DNA from: Microbacterium pumilum
GTDB taxonomy: Bacteria; Actinomycetota; Actinomycetes; Actinomycetales; Microbacteriaceae
Assembly (NCBI RefSeq): GCF_039530225.1
Contig: NZ_BAAAOH010000001.1
Location: forward strand, 3,720,001-3,784,000
DNA length: 64,000 nucleotides
Direction of reading: 5' to 3'
Shown here: in pieces, positions 35,592 through 44,378 of the stretch
Layout: every line of letters starts with the position of its first letter
How positions within the stretch are numbered: position 1 is the first letter of the stretch
Notes under the pieces: model-generated
Seen by the model: the letters and a program-made list of their open reading frames with translations, nothing else
The model's database searches: none
What the model was told of the DNA's origin: nothing
Program-made: the position numbers and the translations under genes

Positions 35592-36742
35592 GGGGCTTCC
35601 TCGATCGCGAGCCGCCCCGATTCGTCGAGGACAGGGTGACCCACGCCAGCGAGATGGCGGATGCCCTCCGCGCCCCGTGCGACGTGCAGCACGAGTCCGA
35701 TCGCGCTCACGACCTGCCTCGAAAGGCCGCGGTCGTCCAGCCCTGCCAACGCCCCCAGCGCCTCGAGCCGCGCCGGAACGTCGTCGAGGCTGTTCGCGTG
35801 CAACGTGCCGGCGCCACCGTCATGCCCGGTGTTGAGCGCGGTGAGCAGCTCGCGCACCTCTTCCCCGCGGCACTCCCCCACGACCAGCCGGTCGGGACGC
35901 ATCCGCAGCGCTTCGCGCACCAGCCGCGCGAGGCCGACCGCTCCCGCGCCCTCCAGATTCGCCTGCCGTGCTTCGAGTCGAACGTGATGCGGATGGTCGA
36001 TGCGGAGCTCTGCGACATCCTCGATCGTCACGATCCGCTCGCAGTGGGGCGCCGAGGCCAGAAGGGCGGCGAGAAGTGTGGTCTTGCCGGCGCCGGCCGC
36101 ACCTGTCACGAGGAGGTTCGTCCGCCGGCGGACTGCGCTCTCGAGCTCGCCCCGTGCCCCGGCACCGAACATCCCGTTCGCCTGGAGCACGTCGAGTGAA
36201 ATGCGATCGAACCGAGGCACCCGAATCGAGATCGCTGTTCCTTCGGCGGCGATCGGAGGAAGGACGGCATGCACCCGCACCCCGCCATCGAGACGCACAT
36301 CCACACAGGGCGCCGCGTCATCGATGTGGCGCCCGCCGAGGCCGATCAAGCTGACGGCGAGCGCGCGCACGTCCTCTTCGGCCGCCCGCCATGCCGGCAC
36401 CGGCGCGGCACCGGCACCCCGGTCGACGAAGAGCCCTGCGCCGCCGTTCACGAACACATCGGTCACCTCGGGGTCGTCGAGGTACGGCGCCAGCGACGCG
36501 AGCGCTGGCGGCCAAGGGCCGAGTCTGCGCTGCTCAGGCTCCAGCCGCCGAGCCGGACCCTGCTCGGGCACCCGCGGGCCCGTCACTCTTGAGGTCATCG
36601 ACCCTTTCCGGTCGCCGAGGTCCATCCCGCGCGGGTCGGGCCGCCAGCCCGCAGTCGGACCCGCAGGAAGCACTGGGGTCGACGTCCCTGCCCTCACCGG
36701 CACCGCGTCGGTGCGCGGCTGGACGACGAACGGCTTGGGCAT
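35576..36742 (-). CDS. tadA: TadA/CpaF-type secretion ATPase
   Basis: A 388-residue hexameric motor ATPase for pilus assembly. Visible are the N-terminal GAGLFVDRGAG region, Walker A TGAAGAGKTTL, the Asp box RIVTIEDVAELRID, Walker B RPDRLVVGECRGEE and the His box TGHDGGAGTLHANS. The first 48 residues are Pro/Arg-rich. They keep good codon use, but an ATG at 36598 with GGAAAGG before it may be the true start. No TadZ gene is present upstream; the next element is the 6C RNA. Confidence 0.9.
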   Translation of the reverse strand: MPKPFVVQPRTDAVPVRAGTSTPVLPAGPTAGWRPDPRGMDLGDRKGSMTSRVTGPRVPEQGPARRLEPEQRRLGPWPPALASLAPYLDDPEVTDVFVNGGAGLFVDRGAGAAPVPAWRAAEEDVRALAVSLIGLGGRHIDDAAPCVDVRLDGGVRVHAVLPPIAAEGTAISIRVPRFDRISLDVLQANGMFGAGARGELESAVRRRTNLLVTGAAGAGKTTLLAALLASAPHCERIVTIEDVAELRIDHPHHVRLEARQANLEGAGAVGLARLVREALRMRPDRLVVGECRGEEVRELLTALNTGHDGGAGTLHANSLDDVPARLEALGALAGLDDRGLSRQVVSAIGLVLHVARGAEGIRHLAGVGHPVLDESGRLAIEEAPWPDD

Positions 36743-36983
36743 GCCTCGACGCTAGGCAACACGGCCGTCCGGCAGCCGACATCCCGCTCCTTCAGTGGAA
36801 GCGCCAGGCGAATGGGTGGGTTGTGGAGGAGTCGACGCAGGAACCCGCGGCGACTCGTCGAACCCGGGGATTCTCGCCGAACCAGAGGACGTCGCTCCGA
36901 AATCGGGCAGCGATCCCTCGGCTCGGCGTCGGGGCTGGTCGACAAGCCCCGTCGCCGACACCAACCCGGCGCCCATCGCCCGA

Positions 36984-37088
36984 AAAAGAGGGCGGCATCC
37001 CATGGGGGGAATGGGATGCCGCCACGAGCGACACCGCACTTCGGGGGGTGATTCGGGTGCCGCGATGCCAGAATCGAATGTTCGGCCG
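36984..37088 (-). ncRNA. 6C: 6C small RNA (B11 / scr3559 type)
   Basis: A small-RNA gene of about 105 bases on the minus strand. It has the defining feature of the actinobacterial 6C RNA: two CCCCCC runs, here at 37049-37044 and 37010-37005. The second sits in the loop of a perfect 13-base stem (37024-37012 with 37004-36992), followed by CTCTTTTTC, a true intrinsic terminator. Upstream lie TTGGAC (37123-37118), a 17-base spacer and TATGCT (37100-37095). 6C RNA is known next to tad and chromosome-partition genes, as here. In mycobacteria the B11 homologue represses targets by C-rich loop pairing. It is the main content of the 537-base gap 36743-37279. Confidence 0.88.
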
Positions 37089-37094
37089 CTGGAA

Positions 37095-37123
37095 AGCATA
37101 TGCGAATTCATGCAACGGTCCAA
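37095..37123 (-). promoter_or_regulatory. promoter of the 6C RNA
   Basis: TTGGAC at 37123-37118 and TATGCT at 37100-37095 on the minus strand, with exactly 17 bases between them, are a near-consensus housekeeping promoter. The predicted start is at about 37088. The surrounding bases are clearly more AT-rich than the genes. Confidence 0.75.
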
Positions 37124-37181
37124 ACAAATCCGGGCGCACTGTGGGTGATATATCGGTCGCGTCCAATATCCCGGCCACCAC

Positions 37182-37200
37182 CCACTATCGGAGGTAGTGG
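37182..37200. promoter_or_regulatory. inverted repeat upstream of acs
   Basis: CCACTA (37182-37187) and TAGTGG (37195-37200) form a perfect inverted repeat with a 7-base spacer, 80 bases before the acs start. It is a candidate operator for acs or, on the other strand, for the 6C RNA promoter. The protein that might bind is unknown. Confidence 0.4.
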
Positions 37201-37279
37201 ACACGCCCCCCGATCGGTACATTGCGTGACAGACTCGCCGGGGATGCCGTCCCCCGCCAGCCGCAAAGGAGCGCGCCCC

Positions 37280-39247
37280 ATGACCAGCCAGATCGACCAC
37301 CTTCTGAACGAGACGCGACGCTTCGCGCCGTCCGACCAATTCGCCGCGGCCGCCGTCGCCACACGATCTCTCTACGACTCCGCCGCCGCCGATCGCGACG
37401 CGTTCTGGGCCGAGCAGGCGCGGGCGCTCCACTGGCACACGCCGTTCACGCAGGTTCTGGACTGGTCGAACCCCCCGTTCGCGAAATGGTTCGACGACGG
37501 CGAGCTCAACGTCGCGTACAACTGCCTCGACCGGCACGTCGAGGCGGGCAACGGCGACCGCGTCGCACTGCTGTGGGAGGGCGAACTCGGCGACGAGCGG
37601 CGCGTCACGTACGCCGAGCTCACCGACGAGGTCAAGCGGGTCGCGAACGTGCTCGAGGGGCTCGGTGTCGGCCAGGGCGATCGCGTCGGGATCTACATGC
37701 CCATGATCCCCGAGGCGATCGCCGCGATGCTGGCCGTCGTGCGCATCGGCGCGATCCACTCCGTCGTGTTCGGCGGCTTCTCGGCCGACAGCCTGCGCTC
37801 GCGCCTCGACGACGCCGGCGCGAAGCTCGTGATCACCGCGGATGGCGGGTACCGCAAGGGCAAGGTCTCGCCACTCAAGCCCGCTGTCGACCTGGCGCTC
37901 GCCGACCGCAACGGCTCGGGAATCCAGGAGACCGTCGAGCACGTCCTAGTCGTCCGCCGAGGCGGGAACGATGTCGAATGGACCGAGGGCCGCGACCTGT
38001 GGTGGCACGATGTCGTGCCTGCGGCATCCGCCGAGCACGAGGCACAGGCGTTCCCCGCCGAGAACCCGCTCTTCATCCTCTATACGTCGGGCACCACCGG
38101 AAAGCCGAAGGGCATCCTCCACACATCGGGCGGGTACCTCACGCAGGCGGCCTTCACGAACAAGGTCGTCCACGACATCCATCCCGAAACCGACGTGTTC
38201 TGGTGTACGGCCGACATCGGCTGGGTCACGGGGCACAGCTATGTCGCGTACGGTCCGCTCGCGAACGGTGCGACGCAGGTGCTCTACGAGGGCACGCCCG
38301 ACACGCCTCACCCGGGCCGCTGGTGGGAGATCGTCGAGAAGTACGGCGTCACGATCCTCTACACGGCGCCCACCGCCATCCGCTCGTTCATGAAGCTGGG
38401 GCGCGCGATCCCGAAGAAGTTCGACCTCTCGTCCCTGCGTCTGCTCGGATCGGTCGGCGAGCCCATCAACCCCGAGGCATGGATGTGGTACCGCAAGATC
38501 ATCGGCGGCAAGACCGCGCCGATCGTCGACACGTGGTGGCAGACCGAGACCGGGGCGATCATGATCTCGGCGCTGCCCGGCGTCACCGAGACGAAGCCCG
38601 GTTCGGCCCAGGTGCCGCTGCCCGGCATCTCGATCGAGGTCGTGGACGAGGACGGCACGCACGTCGGCGAGGGCAACGGCGGTCTGCTCGTGGTCACCCA
38701 GCCCTGGCCGAGCATGCTGCGCGGCATCTGGGGCGACCCCGACCGATTCGTGGAGACGTACTGGGAGAAGTTCCAGAACCAGGGCTACTACTTCGCCGGC
38801 GACGGCGCACGGCTCGACGACGACGGCGACGTGTGGCTGCTCGGCCGCGTCGATGACGTCATGAACGTGTCGGGCCACCGCCTGTCGACGACCGAGATCG
38901 AGTCGGCGCTGGTCGCAAACGAAGCCGTGGCCGAGGCCGCGGTCGTGGGAGCCTCCGACGAGACCACCGGTCAGGCGGTGGCCGCGTTCGTGATCGTGAA
39001 GCAGTCGTACCTCGCCGCGCACTCCCCCGACGGCCTGGCTCAGACGCTCCGCGCCTGGGTCGGCGAACAGATCGGCCCGATCGCCCGCCCTCGCGACGTG
39101 TACATCGTCGAAGAGCTTCCCAAGACGAGGTCGGGCAAGATCATGCGGCGGCTCCTGCGGGATGTCGCCGAGGGCCGAGAGGTGGGCGACACGACGACGC
39201 TGGCGGACACCGCGGTGATGAGCGTGATCAGCGCCCAGGTGAGGTAG
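37280..39247 (+). CDS. acs: acetyl-CoA synthetase
   Basis: A 655-residue AMP-forming acetate:CoA ligase. Visible are YTSGTTGKPKGILHT (ATP loop), the acetate-pocket region WWQTETGAIMIS, the hinge LGRVDDVMNVSGHRLSTTE and the C-terminal catalytic lysine in LPKTRSGKIMRRLLR, the site of regulatory acetylation. It makes acetyl-CoA from acetate via acetyl-AMP. AAGGAG at 37265-37270 supports the start. The TOPRIM gene overlaps its stop by one base. Confidence 0.95.
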   Translation: MTSQIDHLLNETRRFAPSDQFAAAAVATRSLYDSAAADRDAFWAEQARALHWHTPFTQVLDWSNPPFAKWFDDGELNVAYNCLDRHVEAGNGDRVALLWEGELGDERRVTYAELTDEVKRVANVLEGLGVGQGDRVGIYMPMIPEAIAAMLAVVRIGAIHSVVFGGFSADSLRSRLDDAGAKLVITADGGYRKGKVSPLKPAVDLALADRNGSGIQETVEHVLVVRRGGNDVEWTEGRDLWWHDVVPAASAEHEAQAFPAENPLFILYTSGTTGKPKGILHTSGGYLTQAAFTNKVVHDIHPETDVFWCTADIGWVTGHSYVAYGPLANGATQVLYEGTPDTPHPGRWWEIVEKYGVTILYTAPTAIRSFMKLGRAIPKKFDLSSLRLLGSVGEPINPEAWMWYRKIIGGKTAPIVDTWWQTETGAIMISALPGVTETKPGSAQVPLPGISIEVVDEDGTHVGEGNGGLLVVTQPWPSMLRGIWGDPDRFVETYWEKFQNQGYYFAGDGARLDDDGDVWLLGRVDDVMNVSGHRLSTTEIESALVANEAVAEAAVVGASDETTGQAVAAFVIVKQSYLAAHSPDGLAQTLRAWVGEQIGPIARPRDVYIVEELPKTRSGKIMRRLLRDVAEGREVGDTTTLADTAVMSVISAQVR

Positions 39248-39900
39248 TGCCTGCGCGGCGGCTGACCGACGGTCGGACCGTGCCGGAGGGCTACCCGCAC
39301 GGTCCGGTCGCGGCCCTCGCCGCCACCGCTGCGCTCGATGCACTGACCGACCCCCGGGCGATCGTGCTGGTCGAGGGGGTCAGCGACCAGATCGCCGTCG
39401 ACACGCTCGCCCAGCGGCTCGGGGCCGGCGATCGAGGGATCGCCGTGGTGCCGGTGGGGGGCGCTCAGGGACTCCGCCGGATGCTGCGCACCATCCGGGT
39501 GGATCATCCCGCCGTGCCGCTGTCGGGTCTCTACGACATCGCAGAGGCTCGCGTCATCCGTCGCGCCCTCGAGGAGGTCGGTCTGCTCACGCCGACCGAC
39601 GAGATCGAGGTCGCCGGATTCTTCGCATGCGTGTCGGACCTCGAGGACGAGCTGCTGCGCGCCTGCGGGCCGGAACTGATCGAGGCGTGCCTCGCCGACA
39701 ACGGCGACATCATCGCGTTCCGCAAACTGCAGAAGCAGCCGGAGTGGCGCGATCGGCCCATCGATGCCCAGCTGCGGAGATGGATGACCAGTGGCGCGCG
39801 ACGCAAACTCCGCTATGCCCGGATCTTCGTCGACACGATCCCGCTCGAGCGGATGCCGCAGCCGCTCATGGCGGTGCTGCGACGAGCGCGTCAGACGTAG
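39247..39900 (+). CDS. stand-alone TOPRIM-domain protein (OLD-like)
   Basis: A 217-residue protein with a TOPRIM core: the catalytic Glu in IVLVEGVSDQIAVDTLA, then VPVGGAQGLRRML and LSGLYDIAEARVIRRAL, where the DxD of the family is reduced to a single Asp. Such domains occur in OLD-type nucleases behind an ATPase, but no ATPase domain is present here. The function is unknown; nucleic-acid cleavage or nucleotidyl transfer is possible. It starts with a GTG sharing one base with the acs stop, so it is coupled to acs translation. Confidence 0.7.
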   Translation: MPARRLTDGRTVPEGYPHGPVAALAATAALDALTDPRAIVLVEGVSDQIAVDTLAQRLGAGDRGIAVVPVGGAQGLRRMLRTIRVDHPAVPLSGLYDIAEARVIRRALEEVGLLTPTDEIEVAGFFACVSDLEDELLRACGPELIEACLADNGDIIAFRKLQKQPEWRDRPIDAQLRRWMTSGARRKLRYARIFVDTIPLERMPQPLMAVLRRARQT

Positions 39901-40358
39901 GAGAAGACGACCTCGACCTCGACGGGCGCATCGAGGGGCAGCACGGGCACGCCGACAGCAGAGCGGGCATGCCTGCCTGCTTCGCCGAAGATCTCGCCGA
40001 GCACCTCGCTGGCGCCGTTGATGACGCCCGGCTGACCCGTGAACTCGGGAACGGACGCCACGAACCCGGTGACTTTCACTACTCCGGTCAGGCGGTCGAC
40101 GTCGCCGACCGCGGCCGCAGCGGCAGCGATCGCATTGAGGGCGCACTGGCGGGCGTGTTCCTTGGCGTCGGATGCCGGCACCAGACCGTGACCGTCGCCG
40201 ACCTTGCCCGTCTCGGGCAGGGCGCCCGACACCATGGGAAGCTGACCGGCCGTATAGACCAGATGGCCGTGCGCCTTTGCGGGAACGTAAGCGGCGACCG
40301 GCGGCACGACCGACGGCAGGTCGATGCCGAGCTCGGCGAGCCGCTGCGAGACCGTCAC
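39891..40358 (-). CDS. RidA-family protein
   Basis: A 155-residue member of the YjgF/YER057c/UK114 (Rid) superfamily. The order is VPPVAAYVPAKAHGHLVYTAGQLP, then the helix CALNAIAAAAAAVGDVDRL, then VNGASEVLGEIFGEAGRHARSAVGV and a final VEVEVVFS strand. The Arg of GRHARSAVG fits the catalytic Arg of RidA, which hydrolyses reactive enamines from PLP enzymes; activity here is inferred. The start is a GTG at 40358, three bases after the DUF4177-like stop. The 3' end overlaps the TOPRIM gene end by 10 bases. Confidence 0.85.
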   Translation of the reverse strand: MTVSQRLAELGIDLPSVVPPVAAYVPAKAHGHLVYTAGQLPMVSGALPETGKVGDGHGLVPASDAKEHARQCALNAIAAAAAAVGDVDRLTGVVKVTGFVASVPEFTGQPGVINGASEVLGEIFGEAGRHARSAVGVPVLPLDAPVEVEVVFSYV

Positions 40359-40360
40359 GG

Positions 40361-40585
40361 TCAGCTCTCGTCGAACTGCTTGGCGGCTTGGGCCGCGGCA
40401 TCCAGCCCCGCGTTCGCAGAGGTGTCTCCGCTGCCGCCGACAGGCCGCTTCAAATAGGCCACGAGGCCGCCCTCGGGGCCGGTGACGACCTGCACGAGCT
40501 CCCACCCCTGCTTGCCCCAGTTGTTGAGGATGGCGGCGGTGTTATGGATGAGCAGGGGGGTCGTGAGGTATTCCCACGTGGTCAT
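40361..40585 (-). CDS. DUF4177-like small protein
   Basis: A 74-residue protein, MTTWEYLTTPLLIHNTAAIL, then NNWGKQGWELVQVVTGP and an Ala-rich tail. The W-E-Y...Q-G-W-E-L-V pattern is that of DUF4177, a small beta-sheet family of unknown function. It is directly upstream of the RidA gene with a 2-base gap and heads that pair. It is divergent from the penicillin-binding protein gene. Confidence 0.75.
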   Translation of the reverse strand: MTTWEYLTTPLLIHNTAAILNNWGKQGWELVQVVTGPEGGLVAYLKRPVGGSGDTSANAGLDAAAQAAKQFDES

Positions 40586-40668
40586 GGAGTCTCCGGAAAA
40601 TGGCGGGCGGAAGCCGGGGAACAGCCGTGGGGGGCGGGTCCGTCAAGGGATCGCCCAGGTATCTCCCC

Positions 40669-40674
40669 TACGAT
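40669..40674 (+). promoter_or_regulatory. -10 element of a probably leaderless message for the PBP gene
   Basis: TACGAT ends 7 bases before the ATG at 40682, and there is no ribosome binding site in between. This spacing puts the transcription start on the start codon. Leaderless genes are common in actinobacteria. No clear -35 is visible. Confidence 0.45.
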
Positions 40675-40681
40675 CAACCCT

Positions 40682-43396
40682 ATGCCTGATACGAAACGAA
40701 CGGCTAGCGGTGTGCTCGGCGGTCTCGCCGGCCTCGTCGGCCTGAGCGCTGTCGCGGGTGTGCTCATCAGCGCCACCGTCACCCCCGCCATCGCCATTTC
40801 AGGCGCCGCGGCGTCCAGCGCGATGACGATGTTCGACCAACTGCCCAGCGTGCTCGACATCGACAAGCTGATGCTTCCGACCACTCTCTACGCCAAGAAC
40901 CCCGAAACGGGCAAATGGATGGAGATGACGCAGTTCTACGACCAGAACCGCTCTCCGGTCGACTTCAACGAGATCGCTCCCGTGATGTACGACTCGATCC
41001 TCTCGAGCGAAGACCCGCGCTACTACTCGCACGGCGGTGTCGACCTGATCGGCACGACCCGCGCCATCCTCACCAACCTCGAGGGCGGCGGCGAGACCCA
41101 GGGCGGATCCTCGATCAGCCAGCAGTACGTCAAGAACATCCTCGTGCAGCGATGCGAGGCGACCGCGAAGACGGACGACGATCGTTACAAGTGCTGGACC
41201 GATGCGACCACAGCGGTGGGCAACGAAGGCATCCAGCGCAAGCTGCAGGAGATGCGCTACGCCATCGCCCTCGAGCAGAAGTATTCCAAGAACGAGATCC
41301 TTCTCGGCTACCTGAACATCGCCAACTTCGGTGGGCAGACATACGGCATCGACGCGGCGTCGCGCTATTACTTCGGGGTCGCATCCAAGGATCTGAATCT
41401 CCCGCAAGCGGCGACCCTCGCCGGCATCGTGCAGAACCCCAACACCTATCGGATCGACCAGCCCGAAGGCTCGATTGCGGATGCCGACGGCAACCTCTAC
41501 AACAAAGCCCCCGACGGCAGCGTCGACGACGTGAACAAGGGACAGCTCGCCGCGCTCGACACGATGCTGGCCGACGGCAAGATCACCCAGGAGCAGTACG
41601 TCGCAGCCGCAGACGGCTACTCGGCCACGAAGGGGCGCCAGCTGTACGTGCTGAGCCGGCTTCTCGAGGATGGGAAGATCACGCAGAAGCAGTACAACAA
41701 TGCGGTCATCGCACCGATCACCCCGAACATCACCGCGCCCAAGACGGGCTGCGCTGCCGCGGGTGGTGCGGAGTACTTCTGCCAGTACGTCCGCTACGTC
41801 ATCGAGCGTGACGAAGCGTTCGGCGATACTCCCGAGGCGCGCACCGAGATGCTCCGCCGCGGCGGACTCAACGTGTACACGACCATCGACTGGAACCTGC
41901 AGTTCACGGCGCAGAGCAAGATGAACGAGAGCATTCCCACATCGATACCCGGCGCACGGTTCGGATCGGCATCGGTGTCTGTCGAGCCGTCGACCGGTCG
42001 CATCCTGTCGATCGCACAGAACACGAAGTTCAGCGAGACGGTGACAGGCGACCCCAACTACTCGGCCGTGGTCTTCGCGGGTGACAAGAAGTTCGGTCAG
42101 TCGAACGGCTTCAACGCCGGATCGACGTTCAAGCTGTTCACGCTCGTGGACTGGCTGGAGAAGGGTCACTCGGTCAACGAGGTCCTCAACGGTCGCGACC
42201 GAGTGATCAACACCTTCCCCGACAGCTGCTACAACGGCGGCACTTACGTGAACGCGGGCCAATGGAAGCCGGGCAACTTCGGCGGCGGCGGCGGATACGT
42301 CGGAACGCCGATGTCGTTCACGGCGGCCTCGCTCAACTCGGGTTATGTCGCCATGGCATCCGAACTCGACCTCTGCGACATCGGCAAGGTCGCGAACAAG
42401 ATGGGCGTCACCCGTGGATCGGGTGAGGCGATCGAGATGCAGGGTCCCAACCAGGTCATCGGATCCGACAACGTCTCTCCGCTGGCGATGGCCGCGGCAT
42501 ACGGCACCGTCGCGAACAACGGCGTGTACTGCCAGCCTCGCGCGATCGACAAGGTCACCGATTCGGACGGCAACGACGTTCCACTGCCCAAGCGCACGTG
42601 CTCACAGGTGATCACACCCGAGGTCGCGGCCACTGCCGCTTATGCCCTTCAGGGTGTCATGGCCGGCGGCGGCACCGGCTCTCGCGGCAACCCCGGCGAT
42701 GGCACGGCCCTGATCGGCAAGACCGGTACCCACCAGGAGCTGCAGACGTGGCTCATCGAGTCGAGCACCCGGGTGGCCACCGCCAACTGGGTCGGCAACG
42801 TCGAGGGAACGCTCGACCTGTTCCACACGTACGCCAACGGCAGCATGGTGTCGGATATGCGCTACGGGCTCGCACAGACCGTCCAGCGCAATGTCGACAA
42901 GTGGTACCCCGCAGGGCCGTTCGCAGCGCCCGACAGCAACCTCACTCGTCGGGTGCTGACCAATCTGCCCAGTGTCGTCGGCCAGTCGATCGACGAAGCG
43001 ACCAGGATCCTCAACGATGCCGGGTTCGACGTCGTACTCGGCCCGCCTGTTGATTCGTCGGACGCCGAGGGCATCGTTGCCGTCCAGAGCCCGGGTGCGG
43101 GCCTGGTCGCGGGTGGTACGACCGTGACGATCAGCCCGAGCAACGGCAACGGCATCACCATCCCTGACGTGTCCGGAATGCCGCTCGACGACGCGGTGAG
43201 GGCCCTGCGCTCCGCCGGCTTCGGCGATGTCAAAGCAGGATCCTGCGAGAAGGACGCGTCGGCCGGCGGTGATCCCATAGCCACCGGAACATCTCCGGGA
43301 GCCGGAACCGTCGTCAACCGCAACTCCGGCATCGCCGTGAACTACAAGGTCGACAAGTGCGGCGGCAAGGGCAACAACGACAACGGTGACGGCTAG
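40682..43396 (+). CDS. bifunctional penicillin-binding protein with two PASTA domains (PonA2-like)
   Basis: A 904-residue class A PBP that polymerises and cross-links peptidoglycan. After an N-terminal membrane anchor comes the glycosyltransferase (SILSSEDPRYYSHGGVD with the catalytic Glu, then GGSSISQQYVKNIL). The transpeptidase has AGSTFKLFTL (nucleophile Ser and Lys), SLNSGYVAM (S-x-N) and GKTGTHQELQTW (KTG). Two PASTA domains end the protein (LPSVVGQSIDEATRIL and IPDVSGMPLDDAVRAL). A metallophosphoesterase gene follows directly, as after mycobacterial ponA2. Confidence 0.93.
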   Translation: MPDTKRTASGVLGGLAGLVGLSAVAGVLISATVTPAIAISGAAASSAMTMFDQLPSVLDIDKLMLPTTLYAKNPETGKWMEMTQFYDQNRSPVDFNEIAPVMYDSILSSEDPRYYSHGGVDLIGTTRAILTNLEGGGETQGGSSISQQYVKNILVQRCEATAKTDDDRYKCWTDATTAVGNEGIQRKLQEMRYAIALEQKYSKNEILLGYLNIANFGGQTYGIDAASRYYFGVASKDLNLPQAATLAGIVQNPNTYRIDQPEGSIADADGNLYNKAPDGSVDDVNKGQLAALDTMLADGKITQEQYVAAADGYSATKGRQLYVLSRLLEDGKITQKQYNNAVIAPITPNITAPKTGCAAAGGAEYFCQYVRYVIERDEAFGDTPEARTEMLRRGGLNVYTTIDWNLQFTAQSKMNESIPTSIPGARFGSASVSVEPSTGRILSIAQNTKFSETVTGDPNYSAVVFAGDKKFGQSNGFNAGSTFKLFTLVDWLEKGHSVNEVLNGRDRVINTFPDSCYNGGTYVNAGQWKPGNFGGGGGYVGTPMSFTAASLNSGYVAMASELDLCDIGKVANKMGVTRGSGEAIEMQGPNQVIGSDNVSPLAMAAAYGTVANNGVYCQPRAIDKVTDSDGNDVPLPKRTCSQVITPEVAATAAYALQGVMAGGGTGSRGNPGDGTALIGKTGTHQELQTWLIESSTRVATANWVGNVEGTLDLFHTYANGSMVSDMRYGLAQTVQRNVDKWYPAGPFAAPDSNLTRRVLTNLPSVVGQSIDEATRILNDAGFDVVLGPPVDSSDAEGIVAVQSPGAGLVAGGTTVTISPSNGNGITIPDVSGMPLDDAVRALRSAGFGDVKAGSCEKDASAGGDPIATGTSPGAGTVVNRNSGIAVNYKVDKCGGKGNNDNGDG

Positions 43397-44361
43397 TGCC
43401 GCCATCCGCTGCGCGCACCGCCCTCACCTCGCTCGCCGCGGTGGGGGCGGTCGGCGCGGGAGCCGCGATCTGGGGCATCGGGATCGAGCGCTACCTGTTC
43501 GCGATCCGCGTGCACGAGCTGCCGATCCTTCCGGCCGGCGCCCGGCCGATCCGGGTGCTGCACCTCTCTGACGCGCACATGGCGCCGTGGCAGCACCGCA
43601 AGCAGCACTGGATCGCCGCGCTCGCGTCACTCCAGCCCGACCTCATCGTGAACACCGGAGACAACCTCGGGCACTTCGAGGGGCTCCGCGGACTTCGCTC
43701 CGCGTTCGACCCGCTGCGCGGCATCCCGGGTGTCTTCGTGCACGGTTCGAACGACCACACGGCGCCGGCGCCCCGCAACCCGCTGAAATACTTCAGCGGC
43801 CCGTCCACGGTCAAGGTCGTCGCCGAGCCGCTCGACACTCGCGCGCTCGACGCCTACCTGAGCGATGAGCTCGGCTGGCTCGACCTCAACAACAAGGTCG
43901 GGTCGCTGGACGTCGGTGGCGCGCGGGTCGACACGTTCGGTGTGAGCGACGCCCACCGCTCATGGGATCGACTCGAGGCCCTGCCCGATCCGCTCGCAGA
44001 TCTGGAGGAGGACGACCGTCCGGTCGTCACGCTCGGAGTGACGCACGCGCCCTACCGCCGCGTGCTCGACGGGTTCATCGATCTCGGTGCTGATGCGATC
44101 TTCGCCGGCCACACCCATGGCGGCCAGGTCCGCATTCCCGGGTACGGTGCGATCGTCGCCAACTGCGACATCCCGCTTCGTCAGGCTCGGGGACTCAGCG
44201 AGTGGACCCACGGCGGCAGGACGGTGCCGCTCAACGTCAGCGCGGGCCTCGGACACTCGATCTACGCGCCGGTGCGGTTCGCGTGCCGGCCCGAAGTGTC
44301 GCTCCTCACACTCATCCCCCACGACACCTCCGAGTTCGGAGCAGGGTCGGCCATCGGGTAG
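43396..44361 (+). CDS. membrane-anchored metallophosphoesterase
   Basis: A 321-residue protein with an N-terminal membrane helix and a calcineurin-like phosphoesterase domain. The metal ligands are visible in order: VLHLSDAHM (D-x-H), NTGDNLGH (G-D-N), GSNDHTA (G-N-D/H variant), GVTHAPY and AGHTHGGQVRIP. The substrate is unknown; relatives act on nucleotides or phospholipids at the membrane. The GTG start shares one base with the TAG stop of the PBP gene, so the two are coupled. tRNA-Pro begins 17 bases after it. Confidence 0.9.
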   Translation: MPPSAARTALTSLAAVGAVGAGAAIWGIGIERYLFAIRVHELPILPAGARPIRVLHLSDAHMAPWQHRKQHWIAALASLQPDLIVNTGDNLGHFEGLRGLRSAFDPLRGIPGVFVHGSNDHTAPAPRNPLKYFSGPSTVKVVAEPLDTRALDAYLSDELGWLDLNNKVGSLDVGGARVDTFGVSDAHRSWDRLEALPDPLADLEEDDRPVVTLGVTHAPYRRVLDGFIDLGADAIFAGHTHGGQVRIPGYGAIVANCDIPLRQARGLSEWTHGGRTVPLNVSAGLGHSIYAPVRFACRPEVSLLTLIPHDTSEFGAGSAIG

Positions 44362-44378
44362 ACTCGGGGGGCTTGCCA

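Noticed and set aside
36795..37148. Plus-strand frame of 117 codons in the gap before acs
   Set aside because: It crosses the 6C RNA terminator and promoter, has no ribosome binding site and no coding bias. The 6C RNA explains the region.
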